The position numbers and the translations under genes are program-made. A model generated the notes under the pieces. That model made no database searches and had not been told where the DNA came from. It saw only the letters and a list, made by a program, of their open reading frames with translations. Below, in pieces: positions 1 through 7,977 of a DNA stretch of 64,000 bases. Position 1 is the stretch's first letter. The number at the start of each line of letters is the position of its first letter. Source of the stretch: DATCMA01 sp036563645 (lineage in GTDB: Bacteria > Actinomycetota > Actinomycetes > Mycobacteriales > Micromonosporaceae); the NCBI GenBank assembly GCA_036563645.1, contig DATCMA010000049.1, positions 43,582 through 107,581 on the forward strand. Direction: 5' to 3'.

Positions 1-143
1 GAGGCGATGCCGATGCTCAGCCATCGCCGCCAGCGCCACGGGCGCGCGGTCGTCAACTCCCCGTCGATCGCTACTTCCTCACCTCGACGTTCCGGCTTCC
101 ATCCTCACGTCGGCGGCCGTGCGGCAGGTCGCCCAGCGGTCGA
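1..143. other. left edge, no gene supported
   Basis: This stretch lies downstream of the proline dehydrogenase gene, which reads leftwards. Short open frames exist on both strands, but none shows a recognisable product. The usual partner gene, pyrroline-5-carboxylate dehydrogenase, may lie beyond the edge, but nothing in these bases shows it. Confidence 0.4.
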
Positions 144-1061
144 TCACCTGCGGAGTAGGGCTCGGGCGACGGAGGCCAGGTAAGCCGGACGCTCCGTGAA
201 ACGACGCACGAGGTAGCCGAACCACTGGCTGCCGTAGGGCAGGTAGACCCGGACCGTGTACCCCTCCCCCGCCAGCCGCCGCTGGTCCTCGGTCCGGACA
301 CCGTGCAGCATCTGAAACTCGAACCCCTCGGGGGCGCGGTCGTACCAGCGGGCTCGATCGACCGCGATCGCGATGAGCCTCGGGTCGTGCGTGGCGAGCA
401 TCGGATACCCCTCGCCCGCCAGGAGGATCTTGAGGCACCGCACGAATGACCGGTCAATCTCGCGCGCCGATTGATACGCCACCGATTCCGGCTCCTTGAA
501 CGCCCCTTTGCAGAGCCGCACGCGCGAGCCGGCGGCAGCCAACTCGCGGCAGTCCGCCTCCGTGCGCCGCAGGTACGCCTGGAGCGCCACGCCGGTCGTG
601 GGGTAGTCCGCGCGGAGTTTGGCCAGGATGTCGAGGGTCGAGTCGGTCGTGGTGTGGTCCTCCATGTTGAGGGTGACCGTGGCCCCGGCCTCCCGCGCCG
701 CGCGGCAGATCATGCGGGCGTTGTCGTACGCCACGTCCTCGTCAAAGCGCTGCCCTAGCGCGGAGAGGGTGAGGCTGAGATCCGCGCCGTCGGCCAGATT
801 GGCGGCGGCGAGGGCGCTAATCAACTCCAGGTACGTATCCCGTACCGCCTCCGCCTGCTCCGGCAGCACCGTCTCCTCGCCGAGGTGGTCGATGCTCACC
901 CGCAACCCGTCGGCGGTGAGGTCTCGAGCGGCACGCAGCACGTCGTCGGTCGTCGTTCCCGGCACGAATTGGCGCACCACATCGCGGCTGAACGGCACGG
1001 ACGCCACGAACCGCTCCACCGCCGGGGTCTGGGCGGCGGCGAGAATGACCGATCGGAGCAT
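144..1061 (-). CDS. proline dehydrogenase
   Basis: FAD-dependent oxidation of L-proline to pyrroline-5-carboxylate, the first step of proline catabolism. The 305-residue length fits the short monofunctional actinobacterial and Deinococcus-type enzymes rather than the long PutA fusion. Family motifs visible are LNMEDH (about residues 131-136), QAYLRRTE (161-168), RLCKGAFKEP (about 182-191) and MLATHD (221-226). These strands line the barrel and hold FAD and substrate. The start is the ATG at 1061. It is transcribed away from the divergent CGNR-protein gene, with about 110 bp between the starts. Identification is secure at family level; whether a P5C dehydrogenase partner is adjacent cannot be seen. 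Confidence 0.93.
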   Translation of the reverse strand: MLRSVILAAAQTPAVERFVASVPFSRDVVRQFVPGTTTDDVLRAARDLTADGLRVSIDHLGEETVLPEQAEAVRDTYLELISALAAANLADGADLSLTLSALGQRFDEDVAYDNARMICRAAREAGATVTLNMEDHTTTDSTLDILAKLRADYPTTGVALQAYLRRTEADCRELAAAGSRVRLCKGAFKEPESVAYQSAREIDRSFVRCLKILLAGEGYPMLATHDPRLIAIAVDRARWYDRAPEGFEFQMLHGVRTEDQRRLAGEGYTVRVYLPYGSQWFGYLVRRFTERPAYLASVARALLRR

Positions 1062-1171
1062 GAGCCGAGCGTAACGCTCACACGCGACGCGGACGTGGGC
1101 TGGCGTGACGTGACCACAGAGCGAAAAACGCGAATCCCCCTTCAGGCGGGGAATCGTCTACGGTTGGCGGG

Positions 1172-1729
1172 GTGAACGTCGATGCGTACGCGCGGAACGC
1201 GGTTAAGCTCGTCAATTCCCCGCTGAACGATCTCGACGATCTCCACGCGCTCCTCAACGAAACTCCGGAACAACGCGACACGGCGCGCCACACGGTCAGC
1301 GATCGCGAACTCACGATCTTTCGGCGCGCGCAAAAACGCCTCCGCGAGGTTTTCGAGCACAGCACCGCGGGACGCGACGCCGACGCCGTCGCCGAGCTCA
1401 ATGCGCTCCTGGAGAGCTTTCCGGTGCAGCCCCGCATCACGGCGCACGACTCCGGGGGGTGGCACCTCCACGTGACCAGCCGCAGCAACTCGGTCAGCGC
1501 CGACTACCTGGCGAGTGCCGTCTGGGGGCTGACCGTGTGGCTCTGCGAATACGGCTGCGCGCGCCTGGGGGTGTGCGCGGATGCGCGCTGCGGCAACGTC
1601 TACCTCGACACCTCGTCGAACTGCTGCCGGCGTTTCTGCTCCGAGCGCTGCGCCACCCGGGCTCACGTCGCCGCGCATCGGGCGCGCAAGCGCGCCGCCG
1701 AAGAACGCAATCTCACCAGCGTCTCGTAA
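1172..1729 (+). CDS. CGNR zinc-finger / ABATE-domain protein
   Basis: A 185-residue protein with a divergent ABATE-type N-terminal region and a C-terminal CGNR zinc finger. The finger holds C135, the C-G-N-V motif at 140-143, and C156 and C160 in a C-S-E-R-C pair, followed by a basic RARKR tail. The family is generally annotated as putative stress-linked transcription regulators; DNA binding is inferred from the finger and basic tail. The start is the GTG at 1172. The gene stands alone, divergent from proline dehydrogenase, so control of that gene is possible but not shown. Confidence 0.8.
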   Translation: MNVDAYARNAVKLVNSPLNDLDDLHALLNETPEQRDTARHTVSDRELTIFRRAQKRLREVFEHSTAGRDADAVAELNALLESFPVQPRITAHDSGGWHLHVTSRSNSVSADYLASAVWGLTVWLCEYGCARLGVCADARCGNVYLDTSSNCCRRFCSERCATRAHVAAHRARKRAAEERNLTSVS

Positions 1730-1768
1730 CGCCTCCGCCAGACGCGGTCGCGCCCCGGTCGATCGAGG

Positions 1769-2572
1769 TCAGCGCACCGGCGTCGAGGTGGCGAGGTGCT
1801 CGCGGGCGAACGTCAGCGCCGCGTGCAAGTCGGCTGCCCGCGCGTCGCGGTTGGGGGCCCGACGCGTGGCCACCTCGACGGTGACCGCCCCGGTGAAGCC
1901 ACGGCCGGCGAGCGAGGCGAGCAGCTCCGCGCAGGGCTGACGGCCGCGTCCCGGCACGAGGTGCTCGTCGCGCCCGAGGCCCGTGCCGTCGCCGAGGTGT
2001 ACGTGGACGAGGCCGTCGCCCATCGCGTCGGCCATCGCCAAGGCGTCGCTGCGCGAGGCCGCGCAGTGCGAGATGTCGAGGGTGTAGGCGTCGTAGCCGG
2101 CGTCGGTGGGGTTCCACCCGGGTAGGTAGGGCACGAATTGCCGACCAGCGATCCGTACCGGGTACATGTTCTCGACGGCGAACCGCAGGTGGGGGTGTTC
2201 CTGGCTGAGTCGGCGCAGGCCGGCGCGGAAGGTCCGGGCGTAGCCGCGCTGCCAGGTGAAGGGTGGGTGGACGACGACGGTCGACGCGCCGAGCGCTTCG
2301 GCGAGCTCGGCGGAGCGGCGCAGCCGCTCCCACGGGTCCGCGCTCCAGACGCGCTGGGTGACCAGGAGGCACGGCGCGTGCACGGCGAGAACGGGCACCC
2401 CGTAGTGGTTGGCGAGCCCGCGCAGCGCCCCCGCGTCCTGGCTGACCGCGTCGTTCCACACCATGACCTCGACCCCGTCGTAGCCGAGGGACGCCGCGAG
2501 TTCGAAGGCGGCCGCGGTCGGCTCAGGGAAGACCGAGGAGGTGGAGAGGAGCACCGGGACTGGGGTCGTCAC
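1769..2572 (-). CDS. sugar phosphate isomerase/epimerase-like TIM-barrel protein
   Basis: A protein of about 267 residues of the xylose-isomerase-like TIM barrel superfamily (AP endonuclease family 2 fold). Typical barrel strands are visible: GYDGVEVMVW near the N-terminus, VLAVHAPC, STVVVHPPF, RFAVENMYP, and a late VHVHLGDG. His, Glu and Asp at these strand ends would bind divalent metal. The GTG at 2572 is preferred because it begins a few residues before the conserved VLLSTSS strand. A TTG at 2614 gives 14 more residues, but the GGAGG before it is only about 2 bases away. It sits just downstream of the Ppx/GppA gene on the same strand. The substrate is unknown. Confidence 0.75.
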   Translation of the reverse strand: MTTPVPVLLSTSSVFPEPTAAAFELAASLGYDGVEVMVWNDAVSQDAGALRGLANHYGVPVLAVHAPCLLVTQRVWSADPWERLRRSAELAEALGASTVVVHPPFTWQRGYARTFRAGLRRLSQEHPHLRFAVENMYPVRIAGRQFVPYLPGWNPTDAGYDAYTLDISHCAASRSDALAMADAMGDGLVHVHLGDGTGLGRDEHLVPGRGRQPCAELLASLAGRGFTGAVTVEVATRRAPNRDARAADLHAALTFAREHLATSTPVR

Positions 2573-2635
2573 GCCAGCCAGCGTAGCGGGATCGCGCGAA
2601 GCGACAGAGGACAATTCCTCCCAAATACTCCGTAA

Positions 2636-3592
2636 TCACCCTGGCTGTTGGCACAATTGGTCGATTCGCCGGAGGATGACGCCCTCGCGCAACGCCCACG
2701 GGCAGATCTCCACCGCCTCCAGCCCGAGCTCGCGCATCACGCCTTCGACGACCAGCGCTCCGGCCAGCACTTGACCCGCCTGCCCCGCCGCGACCCCGTC
2801 GAGCTGGGCGAGCCGGGCGGGCGCGATATGGCGAATGAAGCCGATCACCTGGGCCAGTCCAGCGCGGGTCAGGGTCCGCCGCACCCATGGGCCAGCGCGC
2901 TTCGAGGGGGCGCCGGCCAACCGGGCCAGCGTCCGAAACGTCCGGGAACTCGCGGACACGGTGTGCCAGCCGACCTCCCGAACCCGCGGCACCACCGGGT
3001 CGAGCGCCGCCGCGACGTGCTCGCGCATCCGCTCCACCGCGCGCTGCGACGGCACCGCCTCCGCGTCAGGGTCGGCGTCCTCCTCGCGCAGCCGCCGCGC
3101 CATGCGCCCCGCGCCCAGCGGGAGGGAGAACGCCGCCTCAGGCTCCTCCCCGAACCCGACGGCGATCTCTAGAGAGCCGCCGCCGAGGTCGAGCGCGAGC
3201 AGGCGCCCCGCAGACCACCCAAACCATCGGCGCGCCGCGAGGAACGTCAGGCGCGCCTCCTCCGGGCCGGGCAGGATCTCGAGCCGCACCCCGGTCTCCG
3301 CGGCGACGCGCTCCACCACCGCCTGCGCGTTCGGCGCGTCGCGGACCGCGGACGTGGCGACCCCGACGACCTCCGCCACATCCCACCGGTTCGCGGAATC
3401 CCGAGCGGCGGCCACCGAGGCGACCAGCGCGTCCACGGCGGCGTCGTCCAGCTCACCCCTCGGGCCGAGCCGCTCCGCCAGACCCAACCGGGTCTTCGTC
3501 GCGTGCACGGGCCACGGGTAGCCCCCACGACGGGCGTCGACGACGAGCAGGTGAACGGTGTTGGAGCCGACATCGAGGACACCCAGTCGCAT
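2636..3592 (-). CDS. Ppx/GppA-family phosphatase
   Basis: A 318-residue protein of the exopolyphosphatase/guanosine pentaphosphatase family (ASKHA fold). These enzymes remove terminal phosphate from polyphosphate or from pppGpp. Phosphate-binding loop 1 is the opening GVLDVGSNTVHLLVVD, and loop 2 is LDLGGGSLEIAVG near residue 140. The length matches the short actinobacterial Ppx1/Ppx2 forms, which lack the extra HD-like domain of E. coli Ppx. The ATG at 3592 puts the GVLDVGSNT strand at the very N-terminus; an ATG seven codons upstream is less likely. Its location near senX3-regX3 suits a phosphate-reserve role, but substrate preference cannot be read from sequence. Confidence 0.88.
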   Translation of the reverse strand: MRLGVLDVGSNTVHLLVVDARRGGYPWPVHATKTRLGLAERLGPRGELDDAAVDALVASVAAARDSANRWDVAEVVGVATSAVRDAPNAQAVVERVAAETGVRLEILPGPEEARLTFLAARRWFGWSAGRLLALDLGGGSLEIAVGFGEEPEAAFSLPLGAGRMARRLREEDADPDAEAVPSQRAVERMREHVAAALDPVVPRVREVGWHTVSASSRTFRTLARLAGAPSKRAGPWVRRTLTRAGLAQVIGFIRHIAPARLAQLDGVAAGQAGQVLAGALVVEGVMRELGLEAVEICPWALREGVILRRIDQLCQQPG

Positions 3593-3672
3593 GGCCAGCC
3601 ACATTACGGCCATTCGGCCGATCCGGTGAGGTTCATCCGGATACCGCCGTCTTGGGGCGTAGGCTGGGCTGG

Positions 3673-4530
3673 GTGGCGATCCGTGACGAGGTGTACGTCC
3701 TAGTCGAGGACCCGGACGATCCGCGCAGCCGAGAAGTTCCTCTCGACTTTCCCCGCGAGTGGATCGAATTCGTCGACCCGGCGGACGAGAAGCACCTGAT
3801 TCGAGCCGATCTCACCTGGTTGCTCTCCCGGTGGCGCTGTCTCTTCGGTCGGGGTTGCCACGGCATCGTCGCCGGTCACGCCAACCACGGCTGTTGCTCG
3901 CACGGCGCCTTCTTCACCGACGCCGAGGACGAACGACGTGTGCGCGCCGCGGCCAAACGGCTGACTCGGCACACCTGGCAGCACTACCGGCGGGGATTCG
4001 CGAACTACACGGTCATGGACACGATCGACGGGAAGACCCCCGCGCGGCGGACCGCCACCCTTTCCGACGACGGCCCGTGCGTGTTCCTCAACGACCCCGA
4101 CTTCCCCGGCGGCGGTGGGTGCGCGCTGCACGCCCTGGCCTTGCGGGACGGCGTCCACCCCATGGAGTACAAGCCGGACGTCTGCTGGCAGCTCCCGATT
4201 CGACGGGAACAGGAGTGGCGCACGCGCCCCGACGGCACCAAGATCTTGGTCACGACGTTGACGGAGTTCGACCGCCGGGGGTGGGGCGCGGGCGGTCACG
4301 ACCTGCACTGGTGGTGCACGTCCTCACCCGACGCCCACAATGGACGGCAACCGCTGTACCTGTCGTATGAGCCAGAGCTCACCGCGTTGATTGGCAAGGC
4401 CGCCTACGCCAAACTCGCCGAGATCTGCGCGGCCCGGGCGAGGCGTGGCCTGGTGGCCCCCCACCCGGCGACGCAGGCCGCTTCGGCGCGCCGCGGTGGG
4501 CGCACGCGCGCGCGGACGGCGGCCCGGTGA
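3673..4530 (+). CDS. YkgJ-like cysteine-cluster protein
   Basis: About 285 residues with many ordered cysteines: C56, C62, C74 and C75 in the first cluster, then a G-P-C-V-F-L-N motif, a GGGGCALH motif and a KPDVCWQLP motif. This pattern resembles the YkgJ/DUF3109-type families annotated as zinc- or iron-chelating, so a metal or Fe-S site is inferred. The GTG at 3673 is chosen because upstream in-frame sequence overlaps the divergent Ppx gene and has no family resemblance. There is no signal peptide. It ends 24 bp from regX3, which is convergent. The biochemical function is unknown. Confidence 0.7.
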   Translation: MAIRDEVYVLVEDPDDPRSREVPLDFPREWIEFVDPADEKHLIRADLTWLLSRWRCLFGRGCHGIVAGHANHGCCSHGAFFTDAEDERRVRAAAKRLTRHTWQHYRRGFANYTVMDTIDGKTPARRTATLSDDGPCVFLNDPDFPGGGGCALHALALRDGVHPMEYKPDVCWQLPIRREQEWRTRPDGTKILVTTLTEFDRRGWGAGGHDLHWWCTSSPDAHNGRQPLYLSYEPELTALIGKAAYAKLAEICAARARRGLVAPHPATQAASARRGGRTRARTAAR

Positions 4531-4554
4531 GGCGGTGGCGCGGCGGCGACGCGG

Positions 4555-5238
4555 CTACGGCTCGAACTTGTAGCCGAGCCCGCGCACGGTGATGATGTAG
4601 CGCGGCGTGGAGGGCTCCGGTTCGATCTTGGAGCGGAGCCGCTTGACGTGGACGTCGAGGGTCTTCGTGTCGCCGACGTAATCCGCGCCCCAGACGCGGT
4701 CGATGAGCTGCCCGCGGGTCAAGACGCGCCCCGCGTTGCGCAGGAGGAGCTCCAGCAGCTCGAACTCCTTGAGCGGGAGTTGGATCGGTCGACCGTCGAC
4801 GGTGACCACGTGCCGGTCCACGTCCATCCGCACCGGCCCGGCGATGAGAACGCTGCTTCGCTCCTCGATCGGCTCCGCGCTGTGCCGTCGCAGGACCGCG
4901 CGGATGCGCGCCACCAGCTCCCGCGGGGAGTACGGCTTGGTGACGTAGTCATCAGCGCCGATCTCCAGCCCGACCACCTTGTCGATCTCGCTGTCCCGGG
5001 CGGTGACCATGATGATTGGGACCCGGGACCGTTTCCGCAGTTCCCGGCAGACCTCCGTGCCGGACATCTCGGGGAGCATCAGGTCGAGCAGGATGATGTC
5101 CGCCCCGTTGCGCTCGAACTCGGTGAGCGCCTCCGGGCCGGTCGTCGCGATCGCGACCTCGAAGCCCTCCTTGCGCAGCAGGTAGGAGAGGGCATCCGAG
5201 AACGACTCCTCGTCTTCGACCACGAGCACGCGGGCCAA
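4555..5238 (-). CDS. regX3: two-component response regulator RegX3
   Basis: OmpR/PhoB-family response regulator, partner of SenX3 and transcription factor for phosphate-starvation genes. Receiver domain: acidic pocket E8-D9-E10, phospho-acceptor D52 (LLDLMLP), and K101 in the ADDYVTKPYSPREL signature. The winged-helix effector spans about residues 130-227 with LPLKEFELLELLL and a C-terminal RGLGYKFEP. The TTG at 5238 is preferred: AGGAAGGA lies about 7 bases upstream and the product is 227 residues, the usual length. A GTG at 5292 overlapping the senX3 stop (GTGA) would add 18 residues and could couple translation. It is downstream of senX3 in one operon. Confidence 0.93.
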   Translation of the reverse strand: MARVLVVEDEESFSDALSYLLRKEGFEVAIATTGPEALTEFERNGADIILLDLMLPEMSGTEVCRELRKRSRVPIIMVTARDSEIDKVVGLEIGADDYVTKPYSPRELVARIRAVLRRHSAEPIEERSSVLIAGPVRMDVDRHVVTVDGRPIQLPLKEFELLELLLRNAGRVLTRGQLIDRVWGADYVGDTKTLDVHVKRLRSKIEPEPSTPRYIITVRGLGYKFEP

Positions 5239-5288
5239 CTGTCTGTCCTTCCTCGCTGTCCCGATCTGTCGCTGTTCCGACGCGGGAA

Positions 5289-6566
5289 TCACGCCTGGGA
5301 GAGCTCAGCGGGATCGTCGTCCATGTCATCGAGATCGAGGGACGGCACCGTGGCGTCCGGTGGAACAGCAGGCAGCCGCAGGGTGAACGTCGACCCCTTG
5401 CCGGGAGCGCTCACCACGTCGATCCGACCGCCGTGGTTCGTCGCGATGTGTTTGACGATCGCGAGCCCGAGCCCGGTGCCGCCCGTCGCCCGCGACCGGG
5501 CCTGGTCGGCGCGGTAGAAGCGCTCAAAGATCCGCTCCAGGTCGTCCGCGTGGATGCCGATACCGTGATCGATGACGGCGATCGCCACGTACCGCTCCTC
5601 CTGGTCGACCGTGATCGTGACCCGGGTCCGCTCCGGCGAGTAGGTGATCGCGTTGGAGACCAGGTTGCTGACAGCGGTGACGATCTGCCCCTTGTCGCCG
5701 TAAACGGTGAGCCCGCGCAGCCCCGTCGTCTCGATGTCGATATTCCGCGCCGCCGCCGCGGTCCGAGTGCGGTCGAGGACCTCCGCGAGCACCCAGTCCA
5801 CAGAGACCGGATCCGGCTTCGGGAGCGGTTCGGCCCCCTGGAGCCGCGTGAGCTCCAGCAGCTCGGAGACGAGCTGCCCCAGCCGACTGGATTCGTGGTG
5901 GATTCGCTCGGCGAAACGGCGCACCGTCGCCACGTCCACCCCGGACGCCGACGCGTCCGACGTCGATTCGGACGCCGCTCCTGACGCCGCGTCCGCACTG
6001 GTCGCGTCGCGCAGCGCCTCGGCGAGCAGTTGCAGGGCGCCGATCGGCGTCTTGAGCTCATGGCTGACGTTCGCGACGAAGTCCCGGCGCATCCGGGCCA
6101 CTCGGTGCGCCTCGGTCACATCGGTGGCCTCGATGGCGACGTGACCACGCTCGAGTCCGACCGCCCGCAGGTGCACCCCGAGCGGCTCGCGTCCGTCGTC
6201 GCGTCCCCGGGGCAAGGCGAGGTCAACCTCGCGGCGCGCGCCGGTGCGCCGCACCTGCCCGGCGAGGGTCCGCAGGATCGGGTGCGCGCTGCCGGACAAC
6301 GGCGGGGCGCCGGTGCGCAGCAGTCCCATCGCCCGCGCCGCCGCGTTGGCCAAGACTGGCTGGTCAGCCGCGTCGAGCACGACGACCCCGACCTGGAGCG
6401 CGTCGAGGCTCTGGCGGACGAGCGCCGAGTCGAACCGCGGGGTGAGGTCTGTGTCGGTGGCGCGGTGCCGCGCGGGACCGCCGCGTGTCGTCACCCGCCT
6501 GCCCACGGTCACGGCGAGAGCACCGAGCAGCGCTCCGATCACGCCGGTGACGATGCCCCACTCCAC
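5289..6566 (-). CDS. senX3: sensor histidine kinase SenX3
   Basis: Membrane histidine kinase that phosphorylates RegX3 when phosphate is scarce. The GTG at 6566 gives 425 residues. A single clear N-terminal membrane segment (about residues 4-22) is followed by a PAS-like domain (about 45-155) and a dimerisation/phosphoacceptor domain with H169 in NVSHELKTP. An HATPase domain carries the N box (NLVSNAITYSP), DHGIGI and a GTGLGLAIVKHI G box. A low-complexity Ala/Ser/Asp stretch (about residues 190-210) sits inside the dimerisation region, which is unusual in length. Upstream lies a PHO-box-like repeat, suggesting autoregulation. In many relatives phoU stands beside this gene; here it does not. 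Confidence 0.93.
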   Translation of the reverse strand: MEWGIVTGVIGALLGALAVTVGRRVTTRGGPARHRATDTDLTPRFDSALVRQSLDALQVGVVVLDAADQPVLANAAARAMGLLRTGAPPLSGSAHPILRTLAGQVRRTGARREVDLALPRGRDDGREPLGVHLRAVGLERGHVAIEATDVTEAHRVARMRRDFVANVSHELKTPIGALQLLAEALRDATSADAASGAASESTSDASASGVDVATVRRFAERIHHESSRLGQLVSELLELTRLQGAEPLPKPDPVSVDWVLAEVLDRTRTAAAARNIDIETTGLRGLTVYGDKGQIVTAVSNLVSNAITYSPERTRVTITVDQEERYVAIAVIDHGIGIHADDLERIFERFYRADQARSRATGGTGLGLAIVKHIATNHGGRIDVVSAPGKGSTFTLRLPAVPPDATVPSLDLDDMDDDPAELSQA

Positions 6567-6638
6567 CCCGCGATCGTACGGTCATCGCCACCGCACCACG
6601 CGCACAAAAACCGACAAATCACTCAGTGATTCCGCAAT

Positions 6639-6677
6639 GTTCACCAGAGCATCGCGTGGCGTTCACCCGAATTCACC
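6639..6677 (+). promoter_or_regulatory. PHO/RegX3 box-like direct repeats upstream of senX3
   Basis: GTTCACC occurs at 6639-6645 and again at 6661-6667, exactly 22 bp (two 11-bp units) apart, followed by ATTCACC at 6671-6677. The streptomycete PhoP PHO box consists of 11-bp direct repeat units with a GTTCACC core, and mycobacterial RegX3 is reported to bind similar repeats. The site lies about 73-111 bp upstream of the senX3 start. The middle unit is degenerate and the last spacing is 10 bp. Confidence 0.65.
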
Positions 6678-6769
6678 GCTGCGCTGATCACTACCCCTAC
6701 CGCGGTCGACCTGGTCCCGGGCGAGCGGCGATCGCGCCCGGTGGCGCGAGATCCGAACGGCGCGCGCCG

Positions 6770-6797
6770 ATGGGCGGCGACCGACGTCGCCGCCCAT
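6770..6797 (-). terminator. hairpin terminator after gpmA
   Basis: A perfect 11-bp inverted repeat (ATGGGCGGCGA / TCGCCGCCCAT) with a 6-base loop lies 9 bp beyond the gpmA stop codon. There is no T-tract, as is common for actinobacterial hairpin terminators. It separates gpmA from the senX3 promoter. Confidence 0.65.
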
Positions 6798-6805
6798 GTC
6801 TCCGC

Positions 6806-7555
6806 TCAGCGCCCCTGGTTCGCCACCGCCGCGGCCGCCTCGGCAGCCGCCTCCGGGTCGAGGTAGGTGCCGCCCGGGTTGGTCGGGCGCAGCGCGTCGT
6901 CCAGGTCGTAGCGCAGCGGGATCCCGGTCGGGATGTTGAGCTTGACGATGTCCGCGTCCGAGATGCGGTCGAGGTGCTTGACCAGGGCCCGCAGCGAGTT
7001 GCCGTGCGCCGCGACGAGCACGGTCCGCCCCGCCCGCAAGTCAGGGACGATCCTGTCGTACCAGTACGGCAGCAGGCGGGCGACGACGTCCTTGAGGCAC
7101 TCGGTGCGAGGCATCAGCTCGGGCGGGAGCTCCGCGTAGCGCGGGTCCCCCACCTGCGACCACTCGTCGTTCTCGTCGATGGGCGGCGGCGGGGTGTCGT
7201 ACGACCGGCGCCAGAGCATGAACTGCTCCTCGCCGTACTGCTCCAGCGTCTGCTTCTTGTTCTTGCCCTGGAGCGCCCCGTAGTGCCGCTCGTTGAGCCG
7301 CCACGACCGATGCACCGGGATCCAGTGCCGGTCGGCGGTGTGCAGCGCGATCTCGGCGGTGCGGATCGCCCGCCGCAACACACTCGTGTGCACGACATCC
7401 GGCAGCAGGCCGTGCTCGCGGAGCAGCTCGCCGCCGCGCCGCGCCTCCGCCTCTCCCTTGGCGGTCAGGTCAACGTCGACCCACCCCGTGAAGAGGTTCT
7501 TGGCGTTCCACTCGCTCTCGCCGTGCCGCAGCAGCACCAAAGTCCCGACAGTCAT
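6806..7555 (-). CDS. gpmA: 2,3-bisphosphoglycerate-dependent phosphoglycerate mutase
   Basis: Glycolytic/gluconeogenic enzyme interconverting 3- and 2-phosphoglycerate. The 249-residue product has the histidine phosphatase signature VLLRHGESEWN, with the phospho-accepting His near residue 10. It also has LNERHYGALQGKNK, FTGWVDVDLT, and the second catalytic His in VAAHGNSLRALVKHLD. The ATG at 7555 is chosen because a GGCAGG lies 9 bases upstream; an ATG three codons earlier has it with no spacing. It lies between the Rho-N protein gene and senX3, the same order as in mycobacteria, and is followed by a strong hairpin. Confidence 0.95.
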   Translation of the reverse strand: MTVGTLVLLRHGESEWNAKNLFTGWVDVDLTAKGEAEARRGGELLREHGLLPDVVHTSVLRRAIRTAEIALHTADRHWIPVHRSWRLNERHYGALQGKNKKQTLEQYGEEQFMLWRRSYDTPPPPIDENDEWSQVGDPRYAELPPELMPRTECLKDVVARLLPYWYDRIVPDLRAGRTVLVAAHGNSLRALVKHLDRISDADIVKLNIPTGIPLRYDLDDALRPTNPGGTYLDPEAAAEAAAAVANQGR

Positions 7556-7977
7556 GGGTGCCATCCTGCCGGATCCGTCGATTCCCTCCCGCGCACCCCG
7601 CCGGGCGACCACCACGTGGAAAACCGACTGCCCACCCGACGGCCGATCGATCAGGCAGATGGCTGCCGATCGTCGGGACCTGGCTGGTGATAATCCGGCG
7701 GCGAGGGGCGACGGTCACCCCCATCTTCGTCGCCCGCACTCGCCGCCGGCCGCGGTGGTACGCGCGACGGCGCGCACCACTCCTTACCCTCGGCACCCCC
7801 AGCTTGAACGCGGACACCACGATCCGCGCACGACTATGGGAAGAATTTCTCGCGTGGCAACCCGCGGAAGGAGATTAGTTCTCCGCTCAATCGAAACTCA
7901 AGGGGAAGATCATGTACCAACGGTCACATAATTTACAGATTCACTGTCAAAAATGTGTTTCCCGTCATTATTCTCCG
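7556..7977. other. 422-bp intergenic region with an AT-rich half
   Basis: No convincing gene. The right half (about 7790-7977) is visibly AT-richer than its surroundings, which suggests promoter or leader sequence for gpmA or a 3' region of the Rho-N gene. On the plus strand AAGGGGA stands 5 bases before an ATG at 7912, but that frame runs into antisense of the neighbouring gene. A 31-codon frame from an ATG at 7836 also exists without family support. Confidence 0.4.

Noticed and set aside
1..70. Plus-strand frame with a GRAVVNSPSIA-like string resembling the SDR serine-strand
   Set aside because: Only about 20 residues, no flanking SDR motifs, and the frame continues into antisense of proline dehydrogenase; chance similarity is likely.
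3631..3637. Single GTTCATC in the ppx/YkgJ divergent promoter
   Set aside because: No second unit at 11 bp; a lone heptamer is not a PHO box.
2887..3672. Long plus-strand open frame running antisense through the Ppx gene into the YkgJ-like gene
   Set aside because: The first 260 codons are Arg/Pro-rich antisense shadow. Family sequence begins only at about 3673, where a GTG is available.
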